A stretch of DNA of 64,000 nt, from NCBI GenBank assembly GCA_022843585.1, contig JALHNJ010000008.1, forward strand, positions 123,577 through 187,576, read 5' to 3'. The position numbers were made by a program, and so were the translations under genes. Source of the stretch: Chitinophagaceae bacterium (GTDB lineage: Bacteria; Bacteroidota; Bacteroidia; Chitinophagales; Chitinophagaceae). Of this stretch, positions 9,432 to 18,661 are shown one piece after another (positions within the stretch are counted from its first letter, which is position 1; the number at the start of each line of letters is the position of its first letter). The notes beneath the pieces are model-generated. The model searched no databases and was not told where the DNA came from. It saw nothing but the letters and a program-made list of their open reading frames with translations.

Positions 9432-9525
9432 TTAGTTTGTAATTGGGTATAATTTTCTCAATCCCGGTATAAATTCCTTTAAAAAGCATTTGGGAGAAAA
9501 GCCTGATAGCCCTATTTTTACACTC

Positions 9526-9541
9526 CCAATTGAAAAATTGG
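9526..9541 (+). other. Small hairpin upstream of tRNA-Gln
   Basis: CCAATT-GAAA-AATTGG: a 6-bp stem capped by a GNRA tetraloop, between the cphA stop and the tRNA. There is no U-tract, so it is not a standard terminator; it could be an RNA processing or 3'-end element of the cphA transcript. Confidence 0.35.
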
Positions 9542-9564
9542 CACTTCGATAAATTAAGTGTGAT

Positions 9565-9635
9565 TGGCCTATGGTGTAATGGTAACACAACTGATTTTGG
9601 TTCAGTCGTTTAAGGTTCGAATCCTTATAGGCCAA
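9565..9635 (+). tRNA. tRNA-Gln (anticodon TTG)
   Basis: Acceptor stem TGGCCTA (9565-9571) pairs with TAGGCCA (9628-9634), discriminator A at 9635. The anticodon stem ACTGA/TCAGT encloses loop TTTTGGT with anticodon TTG. The T arm contains GGTTCGAATCC. CCA is not encoded. Confidence 0.95.
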
Positions 9636-9636
9636 C

Positions 9637-9662
9637 AAACCCCGCTAAATGGCGGGGTTTTT
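9637..9662. terminator. Bidirectional terminator between tRNA-Gln and rmlD
   Basis: CCCCGC (9640-9645) pairs with GCGGGG (9652-9657), extended by AAA/TTT, with a T-run after it on the plus strand. It ends where the minus-strand rmlD stop codon begins, so it may serve both convergent transcripts. Confidence 0.8.
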
Positions 9663-10524
9663 ATTTGAGCTTCGATAAACATACCGCAAAACTGCTTTTC
9701 CAGTTATTAGTCACCACTCCGAAAGTTTTCTGAATTTTTGATTTATCTAACACAGAGTAGGCAGGTCTTTTAGCTGGTGTAGGATATGCGGTTGTAGAAA
9801 TTGGATTTACCCGACAAGTACTTCCAGTGATCTCTTTAATAGCTAAAGCAAATTCGTACCAACTGATAATTCCTTCATCAGTATAATGATAAATACCCGG
9901 CTGCCAATTAGCAGAAGAAACAATCGCTAAGATAGCTTGGGCCAAATTAGCCGCATATGTTGGCGAACCAACCTGATCAGCTACAACGCTAATTTCCTCC
10001 TTTTCACTCATTAGCTTGAGCATCGTTTTTACAAAGTTCTTTCCAAATTCCGAGTAAACCCAAGCCGTTCTGATAATGATAGTATCAGGATTGAATTGTA
10101 AGGCCTCTTGCTCACCTTCTAATTTTGATGCACCATACACACTTTGTGGGTTCGTAGGAGCTTCTTCAGTGTAGGGCTTAGTGGCTGTACCATCAAAAAC
10201 ATAATCAGTTGAAATGTGAATCAACTTTGTATTGTATTCCTTGCAAACTGCCGCCATCACCCCTACTGCTTCTGCATTTACCTGGAAGGCCAGCTCCTTT
10301 TCTGTTTCGGCTCTGTCAACAGCGGTATAAGCAGCACAGTTAATTAAATATTGCGGATGATAACCTTTAAAAAAATTACGAAGCAGTTCAAAATGATGAA
10401 TGGGCAAATCTTCCCTTGATAAGAAAACAAATTCATACTGCGGAAATGAAGATTCCAGTTGTTTTAGCTCTTTTCCTAACTGACCGTTAGAACCTGTGAC
10501 CAATATCTTTGGTTTTACAGACAT
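9661..10524 (-). CDS. rfbD: dTDP-4-dehydrorhamnose reductase
   Basis: 287 residues. An extended-SDR Rossmann motif VTGSNGQLGKEL at the N-terminus and the catalytic YxxxK (YGASKLEG) with STDYVFDG just before are diagnostic for RmlD. It reduces dTDP-4-keto-L-rhamnose to dTDP-L-rhamnose with NAD(P)H in the cytoplasm. It is the last gene of a six-gene operon, 5 bases after rmlC. RmlA and RmlB are not in this window, so the pathway must be completed elsewhere. Confidence 0.93.
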   Translation of the reverse strand: MSVKPKILVTGSNGQLGKELKQLESSFPQYEFVFLSREDLPIHHFELLRNFFKGYHPQYLINCAAYTAVDRAETEKELAFQVNAEAVGVMAAVCKEYNTKLIHISTDYVFDGTATKPYTEEAPTNPQSVYGASKLEGEQEALQFNPDTIIIRTAWVYSEFGKNFVKTMLKLMSEKEEISVVADQVGSPTYAANLAQAILAIVSSANWQPGIYHYTDEGIISWYEFALAIKEITGSTCRVNPISTTAYPTPAKRPAYSVLDKSKIQKTFGVVTNNWKSSFAVCLSKLK

Positions 10525-10529
10525 TTTAT

Positions 10530-11090
10530 TTACCCTTCAAATACAAAACTATTAATACAATTAGCAAAAGTAGGTAGCAATTGATCTTTCCCCGAAACAA
10601 TTGCTTTATCAACTGGCACCTTCCAATCTATATTCAATTCCGAATCATTATAAATAATACCGCCTTCGCTTTCTTTATTATAAAAGCCATCACATTTATA
10701 TAGTACTTCTGTTTTTTCGCTTAATACTGAAAATCCATGAGCAAATCCTTTTGGTACCAGCAACTGCTTTTTGCTTTTTGCTGACAGCACTTCACTATGG
10801 CTTTTGCCATAGGTTGGCGAGCCTTTTCGTAAATCTACAACCACATCCAATATTTCTCCCCGCAGCACCCTTACTAATTTGGTTTGAGCAAACGGTGATA
10901 ATTGATAATGTAATCCACGAATCACACCATAGGTGGAGGACGACTGGTTGTCTTGCACCCAACGTATATCAATACCTTCTTGCTTAAAAGTATTTTCATT
11001 GTATGATTCAAAAAAGTAACCACGACTATCCTCAAACACTCTTGGTTTAAAAACCAATAATCCTGGAAAATCTGTTTTATGAAATGACAT
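10530..11090 (-). CDS. rfbC: dTDP-4-dehydrorhamnose 3,5-epimerase
   Basis: 186 residues, typical for RmlC. The pattern RGLHYQ with the active-site His, followed by KLVRVLRGEILDVVVDLR and PKGFAHGFSVL, is the RmlC cupin signature. It epimerises dTDP-4-keto-6-deoxyglucose at C3 and C5. It starts one base after the TviB-like gene and leads into rmlD, forming a translationally tight set. Confidence 0.95.
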   Translation of the reverse strand: MSFHKTDFPGLLVFKPRVFEDSRGYFFESYNENTFKQEGIDIRWVQDNQSSSTYGVIRGLHYQLSPFAQTKLVRVLRGEILDVVVDLRKGSPTYGKSHSEVLSAKSKKQLLVPKGFAHGFSVLSEKTEVLYKCDGFYNKESEGGIIYNDSELNIDWKVPVDKAIVSGKDQLLPTFANCINSFVFEG

Positions 11091-11091
11091 A

Positions 11092-12381
11092 TTATAAACT
11101 CCAATAAGCTCTGTTAGTAATACAATTACGATAAATTCCTTTTAGATCAGCCACCAGTCCATGAGACTTGGTTATGCTGGAAAAATATTCGTCGTCCAAA
11201 TCCTTGTACTCGTTATGCGGCACTGTTACAATTACAACATCATAATCATTTGCAATTTTGTCAACCAATCCAAAACCATATTCATGTTGCAACTCTTCCG
11301 AATCGGCATAAGGGTCTTGCACATCCACATTTACGTAATACGATTTCAAGGCCTTTACTACATCAGCTACTTTTGAGTTACGAATATCACTCACATTCTC
11401 TTTGAACGTAGCTCCCATTACCAGCACTTTGGATAATTTTACGTCCCCTGAATTTTTGATAATATGCTGTACAACTGATTTTGCAACATATTTAGCCATA
11501 TTATCATTTATATTTCTTCCTGCTAAAATCACTTCGGCATCGTAGCCTAACTCGCTAGCTTTGTATGTAAGATAATAAGGGTCTACACCGATGCAATGGC
11601 CTCCAACCAGACCCGGCTGAAATTTTAAGAAATTCCATTTAGTACCCGCCGCTTCCAGCACTTCATATGTATTAATATTCATCATTCCGAAGATGATGGA
11701 TAGTTCATTCATTAAAGCAATATTCAAATCCCGTTGCGTATTCTCAATAATTTTTGCTGCTTCAGCTACTTTAATTGAAGATGCTTTGTGTACACCTGCT
11801 TCCACCACCAGTTCGTACACTTTGGCAATTTCTTCCAGCGATTCCGCATCGCAACCGGAAACAACTTTTATGATTTTGGCCAGTGTATGTGTTTTATCAC
11901 CTGGATTAATTCTCTCTGGTGAGTAGCCTGATTTAAAGTCAATAACATCTTTTAAGCCGGATAATTTTTCAATTACCGGTAAACAATCTTCTTCTGTGCA
12001 ACCAGGGTAAACGGTAGATTCAAAAACAACGTAGTCACCTTTCTTAATAACCTTACCAATAGTTTCTGATGCTTTTTTTACCGGTGTTAAATCTGGCACA
12101 TTATGTTCATCCACCGGTGTTGGAACAGCTACAATAAAAAATTTAGCCTCCCGTAATACATCCAGCGAATCGGTGAAAGTAATATCGCATCCATCAAATG
12201 CTTCCTTTTCTAATTCATTACTGGGATCAATCCCCTGCTTCATCATCTCCACCCGTTTTGCATTGATATCAAATCCAATAACAGATATTTTACGGGCAAA
12301 TTCTAATGCAATCGGCAATCCAACATAGCCTAATCCTATTACAGCCAGTTTCTCTTTTCTATTTACTAATTCTTGGTACAT
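11092..12381 (-). CDS. UDP-N-acetylglucosamine 6-dehydrogenase-like (TviB/WbpA type)
   Basis: 429 residues. NAD-binding IGLGYVGLPIALEFA near the N-terminus and catalytic cysteine in GGHCIGVDPYYLTYKA identify a nucleotide-sugar dehydrogenase. The central EAAKIIENTQRDLNIALMNE and the HCIGVDPYYL segment are those of the TviB/WbpA class that oxidises UDP-GlcNAc (or UDP-GalNAc) to the uronic acid, distinct from the Ugd paralogue two genes upstream. With the WbpE-like aminotransferase in the same operon it may feed a UDP-2,3-diamino-uronate. The exact substrate is inference. Confidence 0.85.
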   Translation of the reverse strand: MYQELVNRKEKLAVIGLGYVGLPIALEFARKISVIGFDINAKRVEMMKQGIDPSNELEKEAFDGCDITFTDSLDVLREAKFFIVAVPTPVDEHNVPDLTPVKKASETIGKVIKKGDYVVFESTVYPGCTEEDCLPVIEKLSGLKDVIDFKSGYSPERINPGDKTHTLAKIIKVVSGCDAESLEEIAKVYELVVEAGVHKASSIKVAEAAKIIENTQRDLNIALMNELSIIFGMMNINTYEVLEAAGTKWNFLKFQPGLVGGHCIGVDPYYLTYKASELGYDAEVILAGRNINDNMAKYVAKSVVQHIIKNSGDVKLSKVLVMGATFKENVSDIRNSKVADVVKALKSYYVNVDVQDPYADSEELQHEYGFGLVDKIANDYDVVIVTVPHNEYKDLDDEYFSSITKSHGLVADLKGIYRNCITNRAYWSL

Positions 12382-12396
12382 TATTTTTATTAAAGT

Positions 12397-13380
12397 TTAT
12401 TTCTGACTGATAAATTCTTTCGGTTGTTTATTTAATTCCTCCGGCGGCAACGATTTGAAATAATCGTATGTTATTTTTAATCCTTCTTTTCGATTCACTT
12501 TTGGCTCCCAACCTAACAATGTTTTTGCCTTGGTAATATCCGGTTGACGTTGCTTTGGATCATCAACGGGCAAAGGCTTGTAAACTATCTTTACTTTATT
12601 ACCAGTTAATGCCAGAATTTCTTCTGCAAAATCCTTCAACGATATTTCGTTGGGATTACCAATGTTAACGGGCATTGAATAGTCGCTAAGCAGCAGACGG
12701 TAAATTCCATCTACCAGATCATCTACATAACAAAAGCTTCTTGTTTGGGAACCATCTCCAAACACCGTAAGATCTTCACCACGCAATGCTTGTCCAATAA
12801 AAGCAGGTAATGCTCTGCCATCATTCAATCGCATTCTTGGGCCATAGGTATTAAATATTCTAACGATCCTGGTTTCTACCCCATGAAAAGTATAATAAGC
12901 TCTTGTGATTGACTCCATATAACGCTTCGCTTCATCGTATACACCTCTTGGACCAACCGGATTGACATTACCCCAATACTCTTCTGTTTGTGGATGTACT
13001 AAGGGATCTCCATATACTTCGCTGGTAGAAGCTACTAACATTCTTGCTCCTTTTGCCTTTGCTAAACCCAAACAATTATGCGTACCCATGGCTCCCACTT
13101 TCAATGTTTGTATTGGAATTTTCAAATAATCGATCGGGCTGGCAGGTGAAGCAAAGTGCATGATATAATCAAGATGACCGGGTATATTGATAAACTTAGT
13201 TACATCATGATGATAAAATTCAAATTGCTCTAATTTGAATAGATGTTCAATATTTTTCAAGTCTCCTGTAATCAGGTTATCCATTCCAATTACCTGGTAG
13301 CCTTCTTTGATGAAGCGATCGCAAAGATGAGAGCCCAAAAAACCCGCAGCACCTGTTATTAATACTTTTTTACGTTGCAT
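12397..13380 (-). CDS. UDP-glucuronate decarboxylase (UDP-xylose synthase), SDR family
   Basis: 327 residues. N-terminal [16 protein letters not shown] and GMDNLITG, then [11 protein letters not shown] and the catalytic [10 protein letters not shown] are characteristic of UXS proteins. They convert UDP-glucuronic acid to UDP-xylose with bound NAD. The gene lies 6 bases after ugd, which makes its substrate, so the pair forms UDP-Glc to UDP-GlcA to UDP-Xyl. No transmembrane anchor is present, so it is a cytosolic form. Confidence 0.9.
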   Translation of the reverse strand: MQRKKVLITGAAGFLGSHLCDRFIKEGYQVIGMDNLITGDLKNIEHLFKLEQFEFYHHDVTKFINIPGHLDYIMHFASPASPIDYLKIPIQTLKVGAMGTHNCLGLAKAKGARMLVASTSEVYGDPLVHPQTEEYWGNVNPVGPRGVYDEAKRYMESITRAYYTFHGVETRIVRIFNTYGPRMRLNDGRALPAFIGQALRGEDLTVFGDGSQTRSFCYVDDLVDGIYRLLLSDYSMPVNIGNPNEISLKDFAEEILALTGNKVKIVYKPLPVDDPKQRQPDITKAKTLLGWEPKVNRKEGLKITYDYFKSLPPEELNKQPKEFISQK

Positions 13381-13386
13381 AAAATT

Positions 13387-14697
13387 TTAGTTTACGGTTG
13401 CTCTTCCGACACTTTGATAATGAAATCCCAGTTCTTTCATAGCGGCAAGATCAAAGAGGTTGCGTCCATCGAAAACAGCCTTATTTTTTAGACTAGAAGT
13501 AATTTTAGAAAAATCAGGTGTGCGGAACTCATTCCACTCTGTAGCGATAATCAATGCATCAGCCTCTTTCAAAGCATCGTATTGATTTTCTGCATAGGTT
13601 ATTTTATCTCCTATCACTCCTTTCACATTTTTCATTGCTTCCGGGTCAAAAGCAGTAACAGTTGCCCCTGCTTTTGTTAATTCATCAATCATATATAAGG
13701 CCGGTGCTTCCCGAATATCATCGGTATTAGGTTTAAATGCTAAACCCCATAATGCAAAATGTTTTCCCGCAAGGTTGTTATTGAAATATTTTTTAATCCC
13801 GGGAATAAGGTGCAACTTCTGATCTTCATTTACTTTCATTACTGCATTTAATATTTCAAAATCATAGTTTACTTCTGAAGATGATTTTACCAAAGCCTGT
13901 ACATCTTTGGGGAAACAGCTTCCACCATATCCAATACCGGGAAATAAAAAACGTTTACCAATTCTATCATCACTGCCAATTCCACGACGAACCATGTCTA
14001 CATCAGCACCTAGTTTTTCGCAGAGACGAGCTACCTCATTCATAAATGAAATTTTGGTAGCAAGAAAAGAATTAGCGGCATATTTTGTTAATTCAGCAGA
14101 ACGTTCATCCATGAATATTACAGGATTACCTTGACGCACAAAAGGTGCATACAAATCTCCCATCACCTTTCTGGCTCTTTCTGAATTAGTCCCAATCACC
14201 ACACGGTCTGGTTTCATAAAATCATCTACGGCTACTCCTTCTCTTAAAAATTCAGGATTAGAAACAACATCAAATTCCCCTTTATAATTTTTTGCAATGG
14301 CAGCCTGTACTTTTTCAGCAGTTCCCACGGGTACAGTGCTTTTATCAATAATTACTTTATAATCAGTAAGCATTTTCCCCAAATCATCTGCTACACCTAA
14401 AATATATTTCAAATCAGCAGAACCATCCTCACCCGGAGGTGTTGGCAGCGCCAAAAAAATAATCGCTGCATCTTTTACACCTTCTCCAAGATTGGTAGTG
14501 AAACGAAGCCTGTTTTCTTTCAAATTGCGAAGAAATATCTTTTCCAACCCGGGCTCATAAATCGTTATCTCGCCTTTAGTCAGTTTATCAATCTTGTTCT
14601 TATCAATATCAACACAGGTAACATCATTTCCTGTTTCTGCAAAACAAGTGCCTGTTACTAAACCCACATATCCTGTTCCTACTACTGTAATTTTCAT
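13387..14697 (-). CDS. ugd: UDP-glucose 6-dehydrogenase
   Basis: 436 residues. NAD-binding VVGTGYVGLVTGTCFAE, the VSNPEFLREG segment and catalytic cysteine in GIGYGGSCFPKD are classic for UDP-glucose dehydrogenase. It oxidises UDP-glucose to UDP-glucuronate. It is the second gene of the operon, 7 bases after the aminotransferase and 6 before the decarboxylase that uses its product. Confidence 0.95.
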   Translation of the reverse strand: MKITVVGTGYVGLVTGTCFAETGNDVTCVDIDKNKIDKLTKGEITIYEPGLEKIFLRNLKENRLRFTTNLGEGVKDAAIIFLALPTPPGEDGSADLKYILGVADDLGKMLTDYKVIIDKSTVPVGTAEKVQAAIAKNYKGEFDVVSNPEFLREGVAVDDFMKPDRVVIGTNSERARKVMGDLYAPFVRQGNPVIFMDERSAELTKYAANSFLATKISFMNEVARLCEKLGADVDMVRRGIGSDDRIGKRFLFPGIGYGGSCFPKDVQALVKSSSEVNYDFEILNAVMKVNEDQKLHLIPGIKKYFNNNLAGKHFALWGLAFKPNTDDIREAPALYMIDELTKAGATVTAFDPEAMKNVKGVIGDKITYAENQYDALKEADALIIATEWNEFRTPDFSKITSSLKNKAVFDGRNLFDLAAMKELGFHYQSVGRATVN

Positions 14698-14704
14698 ATA
14701 TCTT

Positions 14705-15850
14705 TTATTTTTTTATATATTCTAAAACCTTGCTCGTAATAAATTGTAATTGTTCTTCATCCAGCTCTGTATGGATAGGCAACGAAATAACTCTTTCCGT
14801 CAACCAATCAGTTACAGGCATTACTTGCGAGGCTACATTAAACTGTTCAAACATTTTTTGTTTATGACCCGGCACCGGGTAATAAATCATTGCTGGTATT
14901 GAATGACTGGCTAAAAATTCCTTCAATAGATTTCGATATTCAGCCGCATTTTCAACTCCATCTAATATCAATGTGTACTGATGAAAAACATGATGTGAAT
15001 AAGCAGCCCTGTAAGGAGTTTTTATTTTAGGTTGATTTGCAAACGCATTATCGTAATAATCAGCAGCAGTTCTTCTTGCAACTATATATTCATCCAGATG
15101 TGCCAACTTAATATTTAAAATAGCAGCCTGTATAGAATCAAGGCGACTGTTACAACCTACCACATCATGATAATATTGTTTGCTCTGACCATGGTTAGCA
15201 ATCATTTTCATTTTTGCTGCCAACTCATCGTTATTTGTGAAAATTGCACCACCATCACCAAAAGCTCCCAAATTTTTAGACGGATAGAATGAAGTAGTCC
15301 CAATATCTCCAATCACTCCTGTTTTCTTTTTTGTTCCATCTGCAAAACAATAATCGCACCCAATTGCTTGTGCATTGTCTTCAATAACATACAGATTATG
15401 TTTTTTAGCAATTGTCATTATTTCTTCCATCGGTGCTGCCTGTCCATATAAATGGACCGGTACAATCGCTTTTGTTCTTGGAGTAATTGCATTTTTTAAC
15501 GCAACCGGGTCAATGCAAAATGTTTTTGCATCTACTTCCACAAATACTGGTGTAAGGCGAAGCAGGGCAATAACCTCTGTAGTAGCAACGTATGTAAAAG
15601 ATGGTGTAATCACTTCATCGCCCGGTTGAAGACCGAGTGCCATCATTGCAATTTGCAAGGCATCTGTTCCATTGGCACAAGGAATAGTATGTTTTGCACC
15701 AATGTATGCCGACAAGCCAACTGCAAAATCCTGTACCGCTTTCCCATTAATAAAGGCAGAACTCTCCATAACATCCATCACAGCTTTATCAACTTCTGCT
15801 TTGATTTTTTGGTACTGAGTTTTCGTATCTACCATTTGTATAGGACGCAT
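14705..15850 (-). CDS. DegT/DnrJ/EryC1/StrS sugar aminotransferase (WbpE-like)
   Basis: 381 residues. The motifs CANGTDALQIAMMALG, VITPSFTYVATTE and PLP lysine in SFYPSKNLGAFGDGGAI place it in the DegT family. The stretch around ANGTDALQI and GVNSRLD-like GCNSRLDSIQAAIL resembles WbpE, which aminates UDP-3-keto-GlcNAcA. A WbpB-type dehydrogenase and WbpD-type acetyltransferase are not nearby. It is the first gene of the nucleotide-sugar operon, downstream of the -7 box at 15878-15885. Confidence 0.9.
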   Translation of the reverse strand: MRPIQMVDTKTQYQKIKAEVDKAVMDVMESSAFINGKAVQDFAVGLSAYIGAKHTIPCANGTDALQIAMMALGLQPGDEVITPSFTYVATTEVIALLRLTPVFVEVDAKTFCIDPVALKNAITPRTKAIVPVHLYGQAAPMEEIMTIAKKHNLYVIEDNAQAIGCDYCFADGTKKKTGVIGDIGTTSFYPSKNLGAFGDGGAIFTNNDELAAKMKMIANHGQSKQYYHDVVGCNSRLDSIQAAILNIKLAHLDEYIVARRTAADYYDNAFANQPKIKTPYRAAYSHHVFHQYTLILDGVENAAEYRNLLKEFLASHSIPAMIYYPVPGHKQKMFEQFNVASQVMPVTDWLTERVISLPIHTELDEEQLQFITSKVLEYIKK

Positions 15851-15877
15851 TCGGATTTATTTACATTTAAAGTGCCG

Positions 15878-15885
15878 CAAAAATA
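15878..15885 (-). promoter_or_regulatory. -7 box of the nucleotide-sugar operon
   Basis: Minus strand TATTTTTG matches TANNTTTG, 27 bases upstream of the first start codon (15850). No minus-strand -33 element was recognised. Confidence 0.5.
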
Positions 15886-15916
15886 GTAAAATAGAGGTAG
15901 TTTACCCGATTGCTTT

Positions 15917-15924
15917 TACATTTG
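15917..15924 (+). promoter_or_regulatory. -7 box of waaA
   Basis: TACATTTG matches TANNTTTG exactly, 22 bases before the TTG start of waaA. It is divergent from the sugar-operon box 31 bases away. Confidence 0.55.
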
Positions 15925-15946
15925 TTCTTTATTTATAACCAATCAT

Positions 15947-17203
15947 TTGGGCATATTTCTCTACAATATTTTTATTAGGCTTTTCCAGGCAGCAATCCAT
16001 GTGGCTTCTTTATTCAACGAGAAGGCAAAAAAATGGGTGGTAGGAAGAAAAAACATTTTTAAAACCCTTGAAGCAGCTATTCCCGTTGGAGAAAAAATTA
16101 TCTGGATGCATTGTGCCTCATTGGGAGAGTTTGAGCAGGGTCGGCCAGTAATAGAACAATTAAAAAAACAATACCCAGCTTACAAAATACTTCTAACCTT
16201 CTTTTCCCCATCCGGTTTCGAAGTGCAGAAAAAATACAACAATGCCGACTGGGTTTTTTACCTGCCACTTGATAGCCCACGAAACGCAAAAAGATTTTTG
16301 GAAATAGTTCAGCCTTCGTTGGTAATTTTTGTAAAGTATGAATTCTGGTATTATTACCTTAAGAAAATCAAATACCGGAATATTCCACTAATCTTAATAT
16401 CTGCAATTTTCAGAGAGAATATGTCATTCTTTAAATGGTATGGGGGAATGCAGCGAAAAATATTGTCCCGTTTCAATCACCTGTTTGTACAAGATGCTGA
16501 ATCTAAAAAACTAATTGACGGTGTTGGCCTATCTGCAATATGCAGTGTAGCTGGCGATACAAGGTTTGACCGGGTAATTGAAATTGCATCATCTTGCAAA
16601 CCAATTTCTTTGATTGAAAAGTTTATAGCTGAAAATAAAGTGCTAATAGCAGGGAGTACCTGGAAAAATGATGAAGAGCTTCTTAAAAAGACAGCCGATT
16701 TCCTGGCGTCTAAAAAAATAAAACTCATCATTGCCCCGCATGAAATAAAATCAGAACATATTGCGGAGATAGAAAGACTATTTCCTGGGAGTCTGCTTTA
16801 TTCATCTTTATCCTCTTTACAACAAATAAATGCAGAAATATTAATTATTGATAACATCGGCATGTTATCTACTTTATACAAATATGCATGGTGCAGCTAT
16901 GTTGGCGGAGGTTTAAGCCGTACCGGTGTTCATAATGTAGTGGAAGCTGCTGTTTACAACAAACCCGTTTTTTTTGGACCTAACTATGAAAAATACAGGG
17001 AGGCAAAAGAACTTATTACTAAAAAAGGTGCATTTGCTATAAATGATAAAGACGAACTTGTTGCCCAGCTCAACCAGTTCTTACTAGACCCCACCTATTA
17101 CTACGAAATAGGGGAAAATGCAGGTAATTATGTAAAGAAAAATGAAGGTGCTGTAGAAGTTATCATTGACTATATTCAGGAAAACCTTCTCTTAACAAGC
17201 TGA
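15947..17203 (+). CDS. waaA: 3-deoxy-D-manno-octulosonic acid transferase
   Basis: 418 residues. An N-terminal hydrophobic anchor (LYNIFIRLFQAAIHVASL), then WMHCASLGEFEQGRPVIEQL and later NVVEAAVYNKPVFFGPNY are typical of the KdtA/WaaA GT30 family, which adds Kdo to lipid A at the inner membrane. The start is TTG; no ATG lies in frame upstream, and a -7 box sits at the right distance. The 3' end overlaps the convergent conserved hypothetical gene by 28 bases. Its place opposite the sugar-nucleotide operon makes this a small envelope-polysaccharide region. Confidence 0.93.
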   Translation: MGIFLYNIFIRLFQAAIHVASLFNEKAKKWVVGRKNIFKTLEAAIPVGEKIIWMHCASLGEFEQGRPVIEQLKKQYPAYKILLTFFSPSGFEVQKKYNNADWVFYLPLDSPRNAKRFLEIVQPSLVIFVKYEFWYYYLKKIKYRNIPLILISAIFRENMSFFKWYGGMQRKILSRFNHLFVQDAESKKLIDGVGLSAICSVAGDTRFDRVIEIASSCKPISLIEKFIAENKVLIAGSTWKNDEELLKKTADFLASKKIKLIIAPHEIKSEHIAEIERLFPGSLLYSSLSSLQQINAEILIIDNIGMLSTLYKYAWCSYVGGGLSRTGVHNVVEAAVYNKPVFFGPNYEKYREAKELITKKGAFAINDKDELVAQLNQFLLDPTYYYEIGENAGNYVKKNEGAVEVIIDYIQENLLLTS

Positions 17204-17871
17204 TCAAATTGCTGTACAGAAGCATGGTCGTTATTCCAACCCAATTTTAATTTTAGTTCCCGGCTAATCCAATATTCGGCTTCAGCATAAATATTAAAGC
17301 TGTTGATAGTTTTAATGCTTCTCTCGTACATTGATTCATCTCCCCGAAAAAGCTCATTTATAAAAAGGAACCGATCATTAATACCAACGGCTTTGCGCAG
17401 ATCTTTAACAGGAGTCTCTTTCAGCATTTCAATCAATTCCGTTTTGCCCTGCTTCAATTTATCATTCAATGATTCGCCTTGTTCCGGAGAGGAGGTATTC
17501 ACATCTTTAGACTGATGTGAAAGAGTGGGAATTTCTGTCATCGGGTCAAACATCATATCCAACTGACCGTTTTTCTGCACTACCGATAAAGTTCCTTCAT
17601 CTACCAGTACAGTTTCTTTTACCTCTTGTGTTATTATTTTTTCAACCGGTTTAGGTGCATATTTTTCAAATTGTGCCGCTACTGCACCAACTACATTGGA
17701 CTGAGGAAGCATAACCGCCACTTTTGCGGTACCGAGACTTTGGGACTTGTTTTGCTGCAACTTCGTTAATTCAAACTGCAATAACTGAACAGTGCCAAGC
17801 AGCAAAGCCGGGTCAGCATTTTGCTGAAACTGTTCTTTTAATTTACTGATGAGAACTTCAATTCGTTCCAT
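17176..17871 (-). CDS. Conserved protein of unknown function
   Basis: 231 residues, no signal peptide. The N-terminal ~50 residues look helical (MERIEVLISKLKEQF). A variable, low-complexity middle follows, and the C-terminal ~90 residues from DLRKAVGINDRFLFINELF to DQLVKRRFS are strikingly regular and acidic-basic. I recognise this C-terminal pattern (NDRFLFINELFRGD...YERSIKTIN) as widespread in Bacteroidota but know no function. It overlaps the end of waaA by 28 bases on the opposite strand. No catalytic motif is visible. Confidence 0.75.
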   Translation of the reverse strand: MERIEVLISKLKEQFQQNADPALLLGTVQLLQFELTKLQQNKSQSLGTAKVAVMLPQSNVVGAVAAQFEKYAPKPVEKIITQEVKETVLVDEGTLSVVQKNGQLDMMFDPMTEIPTLSHQSKDVNTSSPEQGESLNDKLKQGKTELIEMLKETPVKDLRKAVGINDRFLFINELFRGDESMYERSIKTINSFNIYAEAEYWISRELKLKLGWNNDHASVQQFDQLVKRRFS

Positions 17872-18014
17872 TATGGTATTTTTGACCGCTGAAAAAATGA
17901 ATGCTTATTGAACAGGCAAACGAAGTAGCAAGCTACTAACGCAACAAGTGTTCTAAAATTACAAACAGTTTGCCAATAAAGTAAGTACCGTTACCAGATA
18001 ATTAAATCTTAACA

Positions 18015-18578
18015 ATGTTTATTGAACCTAACACCAGCGGGCAGCGCCGGGGAAGTATAGAAGTAATTTGTGGCTCCATGTTCAGTGGGAAGACGGAAGA
18101 GTTGATTCGTCGGCTTAAAAGAGTAAAAATTGCCAACCAAAAAGTAGAGATATTCAAACCTGCGGTTGATGTGCGATATGATGAAGTGAAAATCGTTTCG
18201 CATGATTCCACGGCTATTCAATCAACCCCCATTGATAATTCGCAAAAAATATTGTTATATGCAGGTGAGGCGGATGTAATTGGTATTGATGAAGCCCAAT
18301 TCTTTGATGAAGAAATTGCCAATGTGTGTGATGAGCTTGCCTTTCGGGGCATTCGGGTAATTGTGGCGGGATTAGATATGGATTATCTCGGCAAACCATT
18401 TGGCCAAATGCCTTTTATAATGGCTAAAGCTGATTATGTAACAAAACTTCATGCTATCTGTATGCAATGTGGCAATATTGCCAACTATTCCTACCGGAAA
18501 ATACCAAACGAAGACCAGGTAATGCTTGGTGCAATGGATGCCTACGAACCGAGGTGCCGGAATTGCTATCACAAATAA
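18015..18578 (+). CDS. tdk: Thymidine kinase
   Basis: 187 residues. P-loop [11 protein letters not shown] at 20-30, the DEAQFFD Walker B region near 93-99, and two zinc-binding pairs, CMQC and CRNC, near the C-terminus define the type II thymidine kinase family. It phosphorylates thymidine for salvage. It stands alone, convergent with the DUF6263 gene. Confidence 0.96.
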   Translation: MFIEPNTSGQRRGSIEVICGSMFSGKTEELIRRLKRVKIANQKVEIFKPAVDVRYDEVKIVSHDSTAIQSTPIDNSQKILLYAGEADVIGIDEAQFFDEEIANVCDELAFRGIRVIVAGLDMDYLGKPFGQMPFIMAKADYVTKLHAICMQCGNIANYSYRKIPNEDQVMLGAMDAYEPRCRNCYHK

Positions 18579-18590
18579 AATATCCCATAA

Positions 18591-18634
18591 TCCCACAAAG
18601 CCAAATTCTTTGTGTTTATTGCACCTTTGTGGGG
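18591..18634. terminator. Alternative hairpins between convergent tdk and DUF6263 gene
   Basis: CCCACAAAG (18592-18600) can pair with CTTTGTGGG (18625-18633), or its CACAAAG part with nearer CTTTGTG (18608-18614). The two pairings exclude each other. There is no good U-tract, so termination is likely weak. Confidence 0.35.
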
Positions 18635-18661
18635 AGATAAATACTATTATTCGAGAAAAAA

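Noticed and set aside
17915..17960. Segment with GTAGCAAGCTAC and TTGTTGCGT (minus) that faintly resembles the dispersed repeat
   Set aside because: Only short stretches agree and the block order and spacing differ from copies A-D.
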